From Cycas panzhihuaensis (Eukaryota; Cycadophyta): DNA of 64,000 nucleotides. Each line of letters opens with the position of its first letter. Positions within the stretch are counted from its first letter, which is position 1. The notes beneath the pieces were generated by a model. It was not told where the DNA came from, did not search any database, and saw nothing but the letters and a program-made list of their open reading frames with translations. Both the position numbers and the translations under genes were made by a program. Shown one piece after another: positions 12,183-23,362 of the stretch. The DNA lies in assembly GCA_023213395.1 (NCBI GenBank), contig CM041465.1:180427741-180491740 (forward strand), given 5' to 3'.

Positions 12183-12195
12183 GGGGGGGGGGGGG
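12183..12195 (+). other. Internal G13 tract between integrase and RT of Copia A
   Basis: A run of 13 G preceded by TTTGA, at the border between integrase and RT. Copia B has a G8-A-G3 tract at the same place (54493-54504). It could be a relic of a central polypurine tract or just a homopolymer in a linker. Confidence 0.6.
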
Positions 12196-12544
12196 ACAGA
12201 CATAAATTACTCCAAATATTAGAAGCTGACAATAGAGCCTCAGAGAATACAAGTTGTGACTTTGAATTAATAAGTGCACATCCAACACCATCCTTTGAAG
12301 ATAACATAGTTAACAAAGGCAAAATGATTATAGAAGAACTATCTTCTCCACCTTCAATTGATAAAGATAAAACAATGGTATAAGGACCATCTTCCTTAGG
12401 TATATTCTAATGATCTTTCCAACTCGAGGATCTCAAGAAGCCCGCTAACTCAATAAAGATATACGATCAAATGAGGTGGGAAAAACTAGCACTTGAAGTG
12501 CCCATAGAGCAAGGATGTAGGAATCATTATATATTGAGCTTGAA

Positions 12545-13440
12545 TTGGCAGAACTACACCTTACTGTCAATGAAGAGCCTTTAACATATCAAGAAGCTGT
12601 AAAGCATGTAATTTGGAGAAATGCCATAAACAGAGAGTACCAATCTCTTATCAAGAATAGTATATGGGAGCTCGTTGATTTACCACTTGGAAAAAAGATA
12701 GTTCAAAATAAATGGGTGTTCAAAAATAAATATAGATTAGATAACACCCTTGAAAAACATAAGGTAAGGTTGGTTTCTAAAAAATTTACACATAGGGAAG
12801 GCATTGATTACACTAAAGTCTTTACACCTACAACCAAGTGGCCTAAAATTAGAACTCTTATGGACTTAGTTGCTCAATAAGGTTGAAAAATCTACCAACT
12901 CGATATTAAGACTGTGTTTCTCAATGGAGATCTTAAAGAAGAAATTTACATGGCTAAGTTAGAAGGATATGAGATTAAAGGTCAAGAGCATAAGGATTAT
13001 AGGCTCAGAAAGTCTTTATACAGCTTTAAACAAGCCTCTCATGCTTGATTTGATAAGTTGTCTGAAAGAATGAGGCAACTTAGATATGAGGTTTGTGACT
13101 ACCAAGATATTGATGTAACATTGTTCATCAAACGCCATAAGTATAAAGTCACTTATCTCATAATCTTTATAGATGACATGTTAGTAACAGGTGATAGTGA
13201 ATAGATAATAAGCTAACTAAAAAAGGACCTTGGCAAAATGTTTGAATTGTTTGACCTCAGTTTAATGAAATATTACTTGGGAATTGAAGTAACACAAAAG
13301 AATAGAAAAGGTTTCCTCTCCCAAGGAAAATACATCAATAATCTTCTAACCAAGTTTCAGTTAGAAGATGCTCAACTAGTGATTTTACCTATGGATCCTA
13401 ATACCAAACTCTCAACTAAAGGTACACTAGGGAGATAGAC
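12545..13440 (+). pseudogene. Copia A reverse transcriptase
   Basis: Begins with EPLTYQEAVKHVIWRNAI and WELVDLPLGKKIVQNKWVFK, typical of the copia RT N-terminus. Next come YTKVFTPTTKWPKIRTL and, in another frame, DIKTVFLNGDLKEEIYM. The catalytic box reads FIDDMLVTGDSE (about 13165-13200), Phe for the usual Tyr of YVDD but with both Asp kept. MKYYLGIEV follows in the thumb region. Stops and frameshifts split it into pieces. Confidence 0.85.
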
Positions 13441-14075
13441 ATAACACTCTACATGAAACTTGTAGTAGTCTCATCTACTCTACCAATACAAGGCCAGATA
13501 TTACACACTCTATCGGCATTCTTGCTTGTTACATGATAAATCCTAAGTAGAATCACTGGTAGGTAGTAGTGCGAGTGTTGAGATACCTTAAGATGACTAA
13601 TAAATATGGTCTATTATATGAACCTAATTTAGACTTCAAGCTTTCTACATACACAAACTTAGAATTTATAGGAGATAAAGATACAAGAAGATCTATGTCC
13701 AACTATATAACATTTCTTAGAAAAGCACCAATGTCATGGAGATCCAGACGACAAAAGATAGTTGTAGATTCAATTACTGAAGTTGAATATTACTTTTGAG
13801 ACTAGTAAGGAGGTGATATAGCTTAGAAAATTATTAGAAACATTGAATATCATCTAAATAGTCCCTACTGGTCTTCATATGGATAATCAATCAGCAATCA
13901 ACATGGCAAAAAATCTTGTATTTCATGATCGTACTAAACACATAAGTACAAAAGTCCATAGGATTAGAGAACTTATTCACGATGATATAATTCAACTAGA
14001 ATACTACCCCACAGCAAATCAAGTGGCCAATATCTTCACTAAGCCACTACAAGAGGTAAAGTTTGAATAGTTCCA
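13441..14075 (+). pseudogene. Copia A RNase H
   Basis: YNTRPDITHSIGILA-like copia connection, then VLRYLKMTNKYGLLYEP, GDKDTRRSMSNYITFL (usually GDxDxRKSTSGY) and MSWRSRRQKIVVDSITEVEYYF. From 13879 it reads DNQSAINMAKNLVFHDRTKH, then IQLEYYPTANQVANIFTKPL. These are the standard copia RNase H C-terminal motifs. Small indels break it. Confidence 0.85.
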
Positions 14076-14560
14076 AAGGTAGCTCAGCCTTAAGGCCTTC
14101 ATCTTCGATTGATCAAAGAAGATAGCAATAGGATCATCATACTCTATTCTCTTCGTGAAAACCCCTTGTGGGCACCAAAGAATAAGATTAAATCTCTACT
14201 CTATCCTATTTGTAAAAACCCCATGTGGGCACAGAAGGATAAGGGTTATACTAGTTTTAAAAAATCAGAACCTGTGAAAATCTAAAAGGGCATAGGGGAT
14301 GACTAAATGATATATGGAGACTTAGCAGATTAAGCTGCATATTTAAGCTACTTGGCTATCAAGCTACATCAAAGAGCCACCTTAGCTATTTTGATTTATA
14401 AAGGGGCTATAAATCTTAAAATGTATATGGGTTTTTATTCCCCATAAGGGTTTTCCTACAAAAGCGTCATTTAGAATTTCAATGTAATAATGAGGCTCAA
14501 ATGAAGATCTCATAGACTAGATTTTTTCAAAATGACCTTCCACCATTAAGGGGAGGGGAT

Positions 14561-14654
14561 TGAAAGAGGTTAATGTATCAAGGTCATTTGTATAGATTAA
14601 ATATGTGACCTTAGGATGTATTGTTAGCATTAGTCTCTTAATAAAATGCACTTA
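14561..14654 (+). repeat. Truncated 3' LTR of Copia A with polypurine tract
   Basis: A polypurine tract (TTAAGGGGAGGGGA, 14546-14559) precedes TGAAAGAGGTTAATG, which matches the 5' LTR start. Homology stops after AATGCACTT (about 14654), where sequence homologous to the 3' LTR of element T resumes. Confidence 0.85.
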
Positions 14655-15200
14655 TCATAGATTGAGTCTATTATTTTTAGGGTTGTGTAGGAGTCTATGT
14701 TAGGTTATGTTAGTTTACTTGAGTGGGTTTAGTTGATTAGGATGGGCATGTAGTTATGTAGGAGTTTAGGCACTTATGCTTGATCAATACACCTCACATC
14801 ATAAGGGTTTTTTTATCTGATCTTTGGTTGTTCTAAGGATGTTAGTTATTTATTTGATTAATATTATCTCAAGCTTTATAGTTAGTTTATAATTCACTTT
14901 CTTGGTCGATGCACTATTGCCTCATCTATTGCATATTTTAGTTATTAGTTAGTTTTGGTTCTCCTTTCAATTTCTCTTTTATTTTCCTCTTTCTTTATCA
15001 TGTCATATATACTTGCATGTTGCTCTTAGTCAACCTAACAAACACATAATCTATTGTCGCCACATCTATGTATAAGAGACAGATGAGCACCATATGGAGT
15101 GTGTATGCTCACACCCCTCCCTACTTAGATCCCTCCTCATTCTTCAGGTCCATCTTAGGGTTGTGCATGTACATCCTCTCCTCCTACATATTTACATTCA
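14655..15200 (+). repeat. 5' LTR of element T, second segment
   Basis: Homologous to 28595-29149 in the same orientation, sharing GAGTGGGTTTAGTTGATTAGG-type blocks and TTCAGGTCCATCTTAGG near the end. The LTR is taken to end at the CA of TTTACATTCA. No clear tRNA-complementary PBS was recognised after it. Confidence 0.65.
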
Positions 15201-18077
15201 GTAGTGACCATAGTAGGGACTCACCTATAGGGTGTTAGCTTTGCATTGTGTTATTAGCTCCTCCCTCCTCTTTGTTTGGGCCCTTTGTTTAGGGAAAGGC
15301 TCTTACAAATCTGTGATCTTTTTATGTGAGGATCCCTCACCCTTTTCTTGTAACTTTAGAGTTTTAGAACACATTGATCTTTAGGTAAATCTTGGATCCT
15401 CACCATTTTCACATATCTTAATGGTGAAGTAACCTTATCCATCTTAGGTCATTGCCCTCCTTTATGCCCCACATATGGTTGGCCCTTTCCCTTAACCATT
15501 GCCACCTTCCTATTTTTTCCCTGACTAGCCATTGACCCAAGGGCCTTATCCCTTCATTACCTAGCCTTTTGAGGCATGGATAAACCCCATTATCCTATCC
15601 TTACCCCATCCCTTATCCCAGTTCCCCATAGCCTATGGTACCTTGAGTCCCATCCTACAACTTACTCAGGTTGTGGCTTAGCCATGTCTTTACCCTATAT
15701 TCCACCTAACTATATCCCTGAGTAATAGGAGCAAGTTAGACCTTAGCTCCACACTGCTTGCAATGTGGATTACCTCCATCCATTTGGGGTTGCTCCTCTA
15801 GTTGAGAGCCCATATGGCTAAAATCCACTTCCTCATCCATAATATTATGCCTCTCCTATCTCATCTATCTAACAACCCTAACAGACCATGCCTCTTTTAT
15901 CCTACTAGGCCTAATAAGGCTAACCTACTTCTAATACCCTAAACATAAGTCTTCCCTAGGGAATTACTATGTAAAGGGGCATCCCTTACAAAGCCTAAAT
16001 CACCACCAATATATGAAATGTCCTAATTAATTTGTTCTAGCTCCTCCTACCTAGTTATATCCCTATGGAAACCTTAGCTTTTGAGAAACGACCCTTTATG
16101 TAGCAACCTCACACTCTAATATGGAAATCCTACACTAAGTTGGGATAATCCACTAGCCAATCATACAACCTATTTTTAATAAAGAAGAAAAATATAAAGA
16201 CGGCCTTTTATTCTAAGATGAAGTGACCAAGTTTAATCAAGACCCCACTTCTCTTGAGTTAAGCATAACCCCCTTTGCACCCACAAACATAGGACATTAT
16301 GCTTATCTTAGTGTCCCTAGTATTCCTAAATATGATAATGAGTACATCTCTATGTAAATAATGGGAATGAGTAATTCTGTTTGTAATAATCCTATATCTA
16401 GCTAGAGCAATTCCTTTAACTACCTCTACCTCAAACTTCTCATACATCTCACTTTAATCTTGATCCTTTTATATTAGATGATGAACTTATTACTGGTGAT
16501 TCCCACCTAATTCCTTAAAATAAATCTTTGATCTTTCTCTTCTTCTTGATCCATTTACAAATCCACTCAAGTCTCATTTCTAAGATATTAAATCTCCATA
16601 ATAGGATGATTCTTTGGAAGGATCCTAAAAAATCATAGATTGGGGGCATGACGATGGTCTTAATCCCTCTCTCATACCCTAGGGTAAAGTCACACTAGTT
16701 ATGGATAACCATCACCTTGAGAATAATGAAGCAATAACCTCACCTCTAACTAGGGTAATCCCCCATCCATTTTCATTTTATTAGGCCTACTAGTAAGGAC
16801 AACTACCCTATGGTAGTGTGCCCAAAGGTGTAATGTTGCATCTCTATGAGGCACTACCTCAACACTTGGTAAAAATTGCCCAAAAATTCCCTCCAAGTTA
16901 TTAGTCACCAATGAGGTTAAACTATGATGATCTTACTTTAAACAAAAGCTTCCTAGAGGGTAACAACCTCCTAAGAAAAAAAAACTTTGAAGACCAAGAG
17001 TCACTACCTCAACACTTGATGGAAGTAGCCCAAAAATTCTTTTTAAACCACTAATCACTAATGAGGTTAAATAATTGTAATCCCATCTTTGATACAACTC
17101 CATAATACATCAAGCTTTTCAAAGAATTCTATGATGTACTAAAACTTCCAAAAAATCAATCATTAAGAAAGGTAAATCATGGCAACCCCACCTATAGTAT
17201 AAAAGTACTACCTACCCTTCTCCTAAGTCATGCACTTAGGAGCACTACACTCCATAATGAGTCTAAACTAATAAAGCCCATCTATGAGTTTAAATTAGAA
17301 CCAACATCTCTTGATACTCTAAATAAGAGTATAAATTGTAATTTCCCCTTGTTTACACACTTGGGGGCATTATATCCTTTGTCAATTATAAACTAATTAT
17401 GCTCTAAAATGAGATTAAACTACTTATCACTTAAAAATAGCCTAAACTACTTATCACTTTGAAGTGAGCCTAAATTATAATCTTTAAATGTGCTATGATG
17501 TCTCATGCTTATCATGGTATATTAATCTTTTGTGCCTATCATGGAACCTGATGCTCTATCACGAGCATAACTCCCCTTTTGATTAAACCCCATGGGGGCA
17601 TGATTCTCCTTCATAAGCATAAATCAACCCATACTCCATCATGAATATAAGCTCTCACTTATGAATATTATTCTTAAAAAATATATATATAAAAATAATA
17701 AAAGTAAAAAATAAAACCCCTTTTTTTAAACTCAAAAATCATCATTCGTAAAGACTTTTTATTTTATTAGACTCTAAAATAAAGGATAAACTAATTTTTT
17801 AATTCTATTATAGGCAACTATGTGTGATTTGTATTATGTTTCCTTGATATCCCTTATGCTTGATCATAAAATATCCTATAAACCATTATAATAAAACTTT
17901 AGACAAGTTAATAAATATATTATGACCAACTTCCAACTAGATCAACTTATTAGTAGATAGTACACTACCAAAACTGGTTAAATTTAGTAAAAAATCAAAA
18001 AAACTGAGTAGAATATAGCATCCTACAGAGTTTTCTATGAATCTCATAGCCAATAAGGTGTATTATAGAGTTCTTAG
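15201..18077 (+). other. Element T interior: degenerate gag-like region and tandem repeats
   Basis: C-rich on the plus strand, so translations are rich in Pro, Ser, Tyr and Leu, and all frames carry many stops. It could be a decayed Pro-rich gag or leader; I cannot name a domain. From about 16850 it contains diverged tandem units (listed separately) and several CTTGGGGGCAT-like motifs (17345-17365, 17588-17610). Tandem arrays of this kind are known from Tat/Ogre gypsy elements. Confidence 0.4.
16852..17110 (+). repeat. Diverged ~150-bp tandem repeat in element T
   Basis: Two units share CACTACCTCAACACTTG, GCCCAAAAATTC and CAATGAGGTTAAA-type blocks about 152 bp apart (from 16852 and 17004). 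Weaker related units seem to continue towards 17640. Confidence 0.6.
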
Positions 18078-18313
18078 TGATGGAATATTAGTAATGTATA
18101 TTTGTTTTATCCCACATGCAAATGAGTCCCACTCTCACTATTATGTCATGTATTATAAATACACACATAGTGTATCATATTAAGTATCTGTTGTAAGGAT
18201 GTTTTGAATGATGTTAATACAATTTGAGGTACCTTAGGGGTACTGTTCGATCCTGAAGGTGTTTTTATTCTATTTTGTGAATATTATCTTATTGCAGGTT
18301 CTATTTTCTAACA
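18078..18313 (+). repeat. 5' LTR of outer gag-only element
   Basis: 236 bp, TG...ACA, followed directly by the PBS. It aligns with 23127-23362 almost without gaps and shares ATGTCATGTATTATAAATAC and AATTTGAGGTACCTTAGGGG. Confidence 0.9.
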
Positions 18314-18462
18314 TGGTATCAGAGCTATAAGGTGGAGCAAGACCAATTTATTATAAGTTCATTATCGTTGAGGTTGTGTGAGGTGACTCTATTTGTAGGT
18401 GTACCAATTTAGTTGGTGAAATCCTAGTTTTGTTGGTGTATAAGGATGTGATTGTCAGTTTT

Positions 18463-18873
18463 TGAAGGAAAATATATACTAGCAAGGAGAACAGGGCAGA
18501 ACATATATTAAATAACCATAAACCAGTATTGCATCAATGTATCAATGTATCACAATCACAATAGTATAAACACATGAAAGCCTTGTTGTTCAATCCATTG
18601 TAGTAGAAATGAGCATTACAAATCTCCTCAAAGGTAGGCGGTGTCTAAAGACACCAGGGTTGTACACCCCATAATATAAATAGTTTTGGGGGAGGAGGGA
18701 AACTCCTCAACCCCTGAATTTAAAATAATAATAAAATTATATTCACTTAACTCAAATGAAACTAACTCAACTTACTTTAACTTACCTTGACATGTTGAGC
18801 ATCACATGTCTAAATTGAGGTGCACAATCCTGGTAGGTAAGAGGGAGTTGAGTGATGACATTATACTCTAACA
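18463..18873 (-). repeat. 3' LTR of inner gag-only element
   Basis: 411 bp from TGAAGGAAAATATA to CTCTAACA. Minus-strand PPT (CTCCCCCTTAA on plus, about 18876-18886) follows. It is near-identical to 20325-20727. Confidence 0.9.
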
Positions 18874-18886
18874 TTCTCCCCCTTAA

Positions 18887-19628
18887 TGTCAGCATGAACA
18901 CTTGTATCTTTTCCTTGAACTTATGGAACTGGTATTTGAAAAAAAATTTGAAATTCTGATCTTGATCTTTATCAACTCTTCTCATCCTTATAGTCACATA
19001 TGTCTCTTTATCATGGAATGATGTAGAAAAACTATAAGTAGATGAAACTTGATATAAATGTAGATGAATAGCTGTAATTTTGATTTTGTCAACTGGAACA
19101 TTAAGAAGGCTTTGAACTTGAACTTTTGTAATCTTTATGCTTTAAACAGTTGTCATATCATTAGGTTCATTCTTTGTCATATCATCAGATTCATTCTTCG
19201 TTATGTCATAAGATTCATCTTCATGCTCCCCCTCAAATGGAGGATCAAATCCTTATGCAACAAGGTGGTCTTGCATTTGATCTAAATCCTCATGGTTGTT
19301 GTCATCATGATCTATACGTTACATTACATCTCATATGCTCACCAAAAATTTCATCAAATATATTGGGGGTATCTCCCCCATAAATGGAAATCAATAAATC
19401 CCAAACAGACTTAGATGTTGTTAATTCAGAAACTAGTGAAAAAACATCATCAGTCATAGTGCAAAATAATAAACCTAAAACTTTATTATCTTTTCTAAAA
19501 TTTTCTTTAATGCTAAGGTCATATTCATGTTGTAAATACTTTAAAAGATCATGTTCAATAAAGTAAGTTTACATGGTGTCATACCATAGTGAAAAGTTAT
19601 GGCCATCAAAAATAGGGAATTGTGTCAT
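18887..19628 (-). pseudogene. gag: gag of inner element (UBN2/copia-type gag, degenerate)
   Basis: The minus-strand frame opens at the ATG at 19628 with MTQFPIFDGHNFSLWYDTM, the hallmark of plant copia-type gag (DUF4219/UBN2: F.G.NF..W). After one stop it continues with EHDLLKYLQHEYDLS, LGLLFCTMTDDVFSLV, SKSVWDLLISIYGG and IFDEIFGEHMRC. The region down to the PPT has more stops and no protease or RT motif. Full-length family gags carry a CCHC knuckle; none is visible here. Confidence 0.8.
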
Positions 19629-20242
19629 TTTGAAAGTAATGTAATCAATAAGAAAATAATGATGCATTTGAAAGCAAACTTAAAAAATCTTTTTCACTTA
19701 TGCAAAACTAAAACAAACTCTTAAGAATGAAATATAAAGAGTTTTCAAAAATACCAATTTCTCAAATGAGTAAATGTAAATCTTCAATGTAAGAAAAACT
19801 TTCCCTTTTTGTATAAAAATAACTTTTCTTTGAGAAAAAAAAATATATTACCTTATGAACAAATGCTGGTTTGAAATAGCTTAAAAGCTTGTAGAAAGAT
19901 CAAGTAGAAACCTTGAGTTAAACAATGAGATATAAACTAGAATTTTCTTAAAAAGTTTGAAAAAAGATAAGCTTATTAGGATGTACTTATATGCTCAACT
20001 CTAACAGCTTGAAAACTATACTGAATAATGTCAGAATAACTTAAAATTCTACCAATATATAGATCAATAAGGTGTAAATCCAATGAAACTAACGGTTTTA
20101 AAAACGGGTACCAATAAATCATGATTTGAATGATGCAAAGGTATAGACCTCTTTATGGGGCCTAACAGGAGAAGGGTAGTCAAAATTGCATAAAATTACT
20201 AATTAACTTTTAAAAAATGTTGAAAAATGGAGCAAAATAGTG

Positions 20243-20325
20243 ATGGAAAAATAATGGACCAAAACTATGCTCTGATACCAAATGTAGGAAAAATAGTGGA
20301 CCAAAACTATGATCTGATACCAAAT
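20243..20325 (-). repeat. 41-bp tandem duplication that doubles the primer-binding site
   Basis: Two adjacent units (about 20243-20284 and 20285-20325) each contain GGACCAAAACTATG followed by CTCTGATACCAAATG or ATCTGATACCAAATG. The reverse complement of the last part is the met-tRNA PBS. The outer copy keeps the better match (GCTCTGATACCA), while the copy touching the LTR has one change. Confidence 0.8.
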
Positions 20326-20727
20326 GAAGGAAAATATATACTAGCAAGGAGAACAGGGAAAAACATATATCAAATAACCATAAACCAATATTGTATCAAT
20401 GTATCATAATCACAATAGCATAAACACATGAAAGCCTTATTGTTCAATCCATTATAGTAGAAATGAGCATTACAAATCTCCTCAAAGGTAGGTGGTGTCT
20501 AAAGACACTAGGGTTGTACACCCCATAATATAAATAGTTTTGGGGGAGGAGGGAAACTCCTCAACCCCTAAATTCAAAATAATAATAAAATAATATTCAC
20601 TTAACTCAAATGAAACTAACTCAACTTACCTTAACTTACCTTGACATGTTGATCATCATATGTCTAAATTGAGGTGCACAATCCTGGTAGGTAAGAGGGA
20701 GTTGAGTGATGACATTACACTCTAACC
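20325..20727 (-). repeat. 5' LTR of inner gag-only element
   Basis: Starts TGAAGGAAAATATA and ends CTCTAACC; the last base differs from the other LTR. PBS adjoins on the left (minus-strand orientation), and GTTTT target duplication adjoins on the right. Confidence 0.9.
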
Positions 20728-21313
20728 GTTTTCTAATATTATTCATGATTTCATTCATGGGTCGTGTGAGAGACTTCCCTGCCATTGTTTTATATATTAT
20801 TCACTATTTCTATGTTTTGATCACTTGTTCAGTCACTCATGGATTATTATCTCTATGCAGAGGAGGAAAGAGGAACAAAAAGCCATATAAGAGATCAAAA
20901 TCTTACCAAGAATTTTAGAGCAGTGGAGCAAGGCCGATTCCAATTCTATTTCACTATGTATTGAATCTCTAAAATTTCATTTCGATATCGCTAACTAAAA
21001 TCAATTCAACTAAATTAGTTTGTTTTAAATAATAAGTTATTGTAATCATGCAGAGCTATTTACAGTGATAATAAGAGTCAAGCTGAGCTGAATTGAGAGA
21101 TGAATCATAGAGGAATATATGTAGATAGCATATAGATTGTAGTCCATGCAAATACCCTAATTGGATAACCATTTCTTCATTGAATAAACTCATAGATCTG
21201 CGTAGTGATAAGTCACCATTGATATTTATAGGCTGCATGATGAAGTCGCCAATATTTTAATCATCATCGGTGTTACTGATATATGGTATGTTGGGTTAAT
21301 ATATTTTGATTTT

Positions 21314-21427
<114 letters not shown>

Positions 21428-22050
21428 CGCTCGTGTTAATATGGAGCCACACCCATTATCTTTCATACTTTTGGATTAATGTTTAATATCAAGTTTTTCC
21501 TTTTGATTAATGTATAATAATGAGTGGTGTTAATTTATATTAAATTGGCCATTATATCATTGGTGTAATTTATTTTGGTTGATATATTAATTATCTTTAT
21601 TAAGTGATGGTTTATTTAAGATGGATAAGATGGGTGAGATTGGGCATACTTAAGGGTAAGATTAGACATGTTTGATGGTGTGTTTTCCGAATTGGTAAAG
21701 AAGGATGAGTTTTGTTGAAGATACCTGAGTTGTAGGGAAGCAAACCTTGTTGAATGGTGTAGTGACATGAGTTGTGTTTGGGCAATTAAGTGAAGTATGA
21801 TGTGTCTTGGTAATTTAATAGTGACGTGAGGTATGCATGATCTTTATGAGATATATGTGGTATAAGTATTGATTTAATGGTAAAGGAAGTGTTTTAGATA
21901 CTCGTTGTATGTGATTACTTAGCAATATGAGAAATGGACAAGGTAATGATATGATGATAAAATCAATGATATAAGGGACATAAGGCATGAGAAACTTTGT
22001 TAAGATTAATTGAGTTTGTTGATTGAAAAATAGGGACGCAATGTTAGGAG

Positions 22051-23100
22051 ATGACATTTACAATCATGGAGAATGATGTGGTCATACATGTCTACGAAAT
22101 AAATGAATATTACATAAAGGGTTTGTTTCTTCTGATACCTAAGTGTAATGGAGAAAACTATTTCTTTTGGATGATTAAAATAAGATGTTTTTTCATAGCT
22201 AGAGATTTGTGGAAGCTTGTTACTGATGGATATGATATCCCTAAGGATGAAGAAGAAAAGGAAATACTTGAGAAGAAAGACAAAAAAACATTTATCATGA
22301 TTCTTGCTATATTAAACAAGGTTGATCTTCCTTCTGCATATCATTTTATCATTTATAAGATTCAACATGCAAGTACTACTAAGGAAGCTTAAGATGTTTT
22401 AAAGGATATATTTGAACAAACTCTTGAAGAGATATAATGAATGGTTGAAAAGGTAAATAAGATCAGTGATAGTTATGATATAGGTAAGACCAATGAAGAG
22501 AATTTTATTGACACTGATGAAACGATATGTCAAGATGAAATTTCTATTGAATGTAAAGAAACTATAGTTGAATGTATTGATGAGACTACAATTACTACTG
22601 AAGACATTGAGAGTGATGGATTAATAAAGGCTTATTTATATGATACTATTATTTCAAGGGAAATTGAACATGAATCTGATGGTCCTATAGAAGATGAGTC
22701 TCATATTGATTCAAATATGAATGATGTTCCTTATTTAAGCATTAATTCAAGTTTAAAGAGTATGTAAGCTGATCAAGATTCCACTCCAAAGGTTGAAGAA
22801 ATCATTGTTATACATGGTGATCAAGAAATTATATAGGATAATAATGACAAGCAAGTTATATTTAAAGATGGTTACTTACAAGATCTACATCAAAATCAGA
22901 CTAGATCAACCACAATGAAGAATTGGGATTTACACTTTCTAGAGTTGCTACAACAAAAGTATCAGTATAGAATTGAAGATGAAAATCAAGTTGAAGACAC
23001 CATTCTATAACAAAGACATCACTACAAGATTGAAGACAAGGATTAAGTTGAAGACATCATCTTCAAGACATTTCTAAGGATAAGGAATTGCAAATACAGA
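22051..23100 (+). pseudogene. gag: gag plus long acidic C-terminal region of the outer element
   Basis: One reading frame of about 350 codons, broken by about eight in-frame stops and no frameshift that I can see. Residues 30-60 read LLIPKCNGENYFFWMIKIR and DLWKLVTDGY, the copia-type gag motif (P.F.G.NY..W). After about residue 130 the product turns strongly acidic (DETICQDEISIECKETIVE, DETTITTEDIESDG). Near the end two related units occur, YRIEDENQVEDTIL and YKIEDKD.VEDIIF. There is no CCHC knuckle, protease or RT. The frame ends about 20 bases before the PPT, so the acidic part is the true C-terminal region of the element's single protein. Its function is unknown. Confidence 0.7.
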
Positions 23101-23126
23101 TAACCTAAATGTACATTAAGGGGGAG

Positions 23127-23362
23127 TGTTGGAATATTACTAATGTATATATGTTTTATCCCACATGCAAATGGGTCCCACTCTCACTATCATGTCATGT
23201 ATTATAAATACACACATAGTGTATCATATGAAGTATTTATTGTAAGGATGTTTTGAATGATATTAATACAATTTGAGGTACCTTAGGGGTATCATTCAAT
23301 CCTAAAGGTGTTTTTGTTTTGTTTTGCAAATATTATCTTATTGTAGGTTATGTTTTCTAATT
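23127..23362 (+). repeat. 3' LTR of outer gag-only element
   Basis: Preceded by the PPT AAGGGGGAG. Starts TGTTGGAATATTA; the end is worn (TTCTAATT where the 5' LTR has TTCTAACA). Confidence 0.88.

Larger units (their letters stand above)
7337..14654 (+). mobile_element. Copia A: Ty1/copia retrotransposon inserted in the LTR of element T
   Basis: Structure: 5' LTR 7337-7647, PBS 7650-7661, leader of about 1.9 kb, gag, PR, integrase, RT, RNase H, PPT, and a truncated 3' LTR (14561-14654). Gene order PR-INT-RT-RH is diagnostic of Ty1/copia. It has many stops and small indels. The 3' LTR keeps only its first 94 or so bases; the rest, together with about 340 bp of the host LTR (present at about 28252-28594), is missing, as expected from one deletion. 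The LTR and leader match Copia B (49377-57484), so the two are the same family. Confidence 0.9.
18463..20727 (-). mobile_element. Inner gag-only LTR retrotransposon, nested in the outer one
   Basis: LTR copies at 18463-18873 and 20325-20727 bound a 1.45-kb interior. A perfect 5-bp target duplication GTTTT flanks it (18458-18462 and 20728-20732). On the minus strand the PBS (CATTTGGTATCAGAGC type) lies inside the right LTR and the PPT TTAAGGGGGAG inside the left LTR, so it reads leftward. At 2265 bp it has room only for a gag-like frame (19628 leftward) and no pol. It interrupts the leader of the outer gag-only element. Confidence 0.9.

Noticed and set aside
18314-18325. tRNA-Met fragments at several places
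   Set aside because: They are primer-binding sites of LTR elements next to LTR ends, not tRNA genes.
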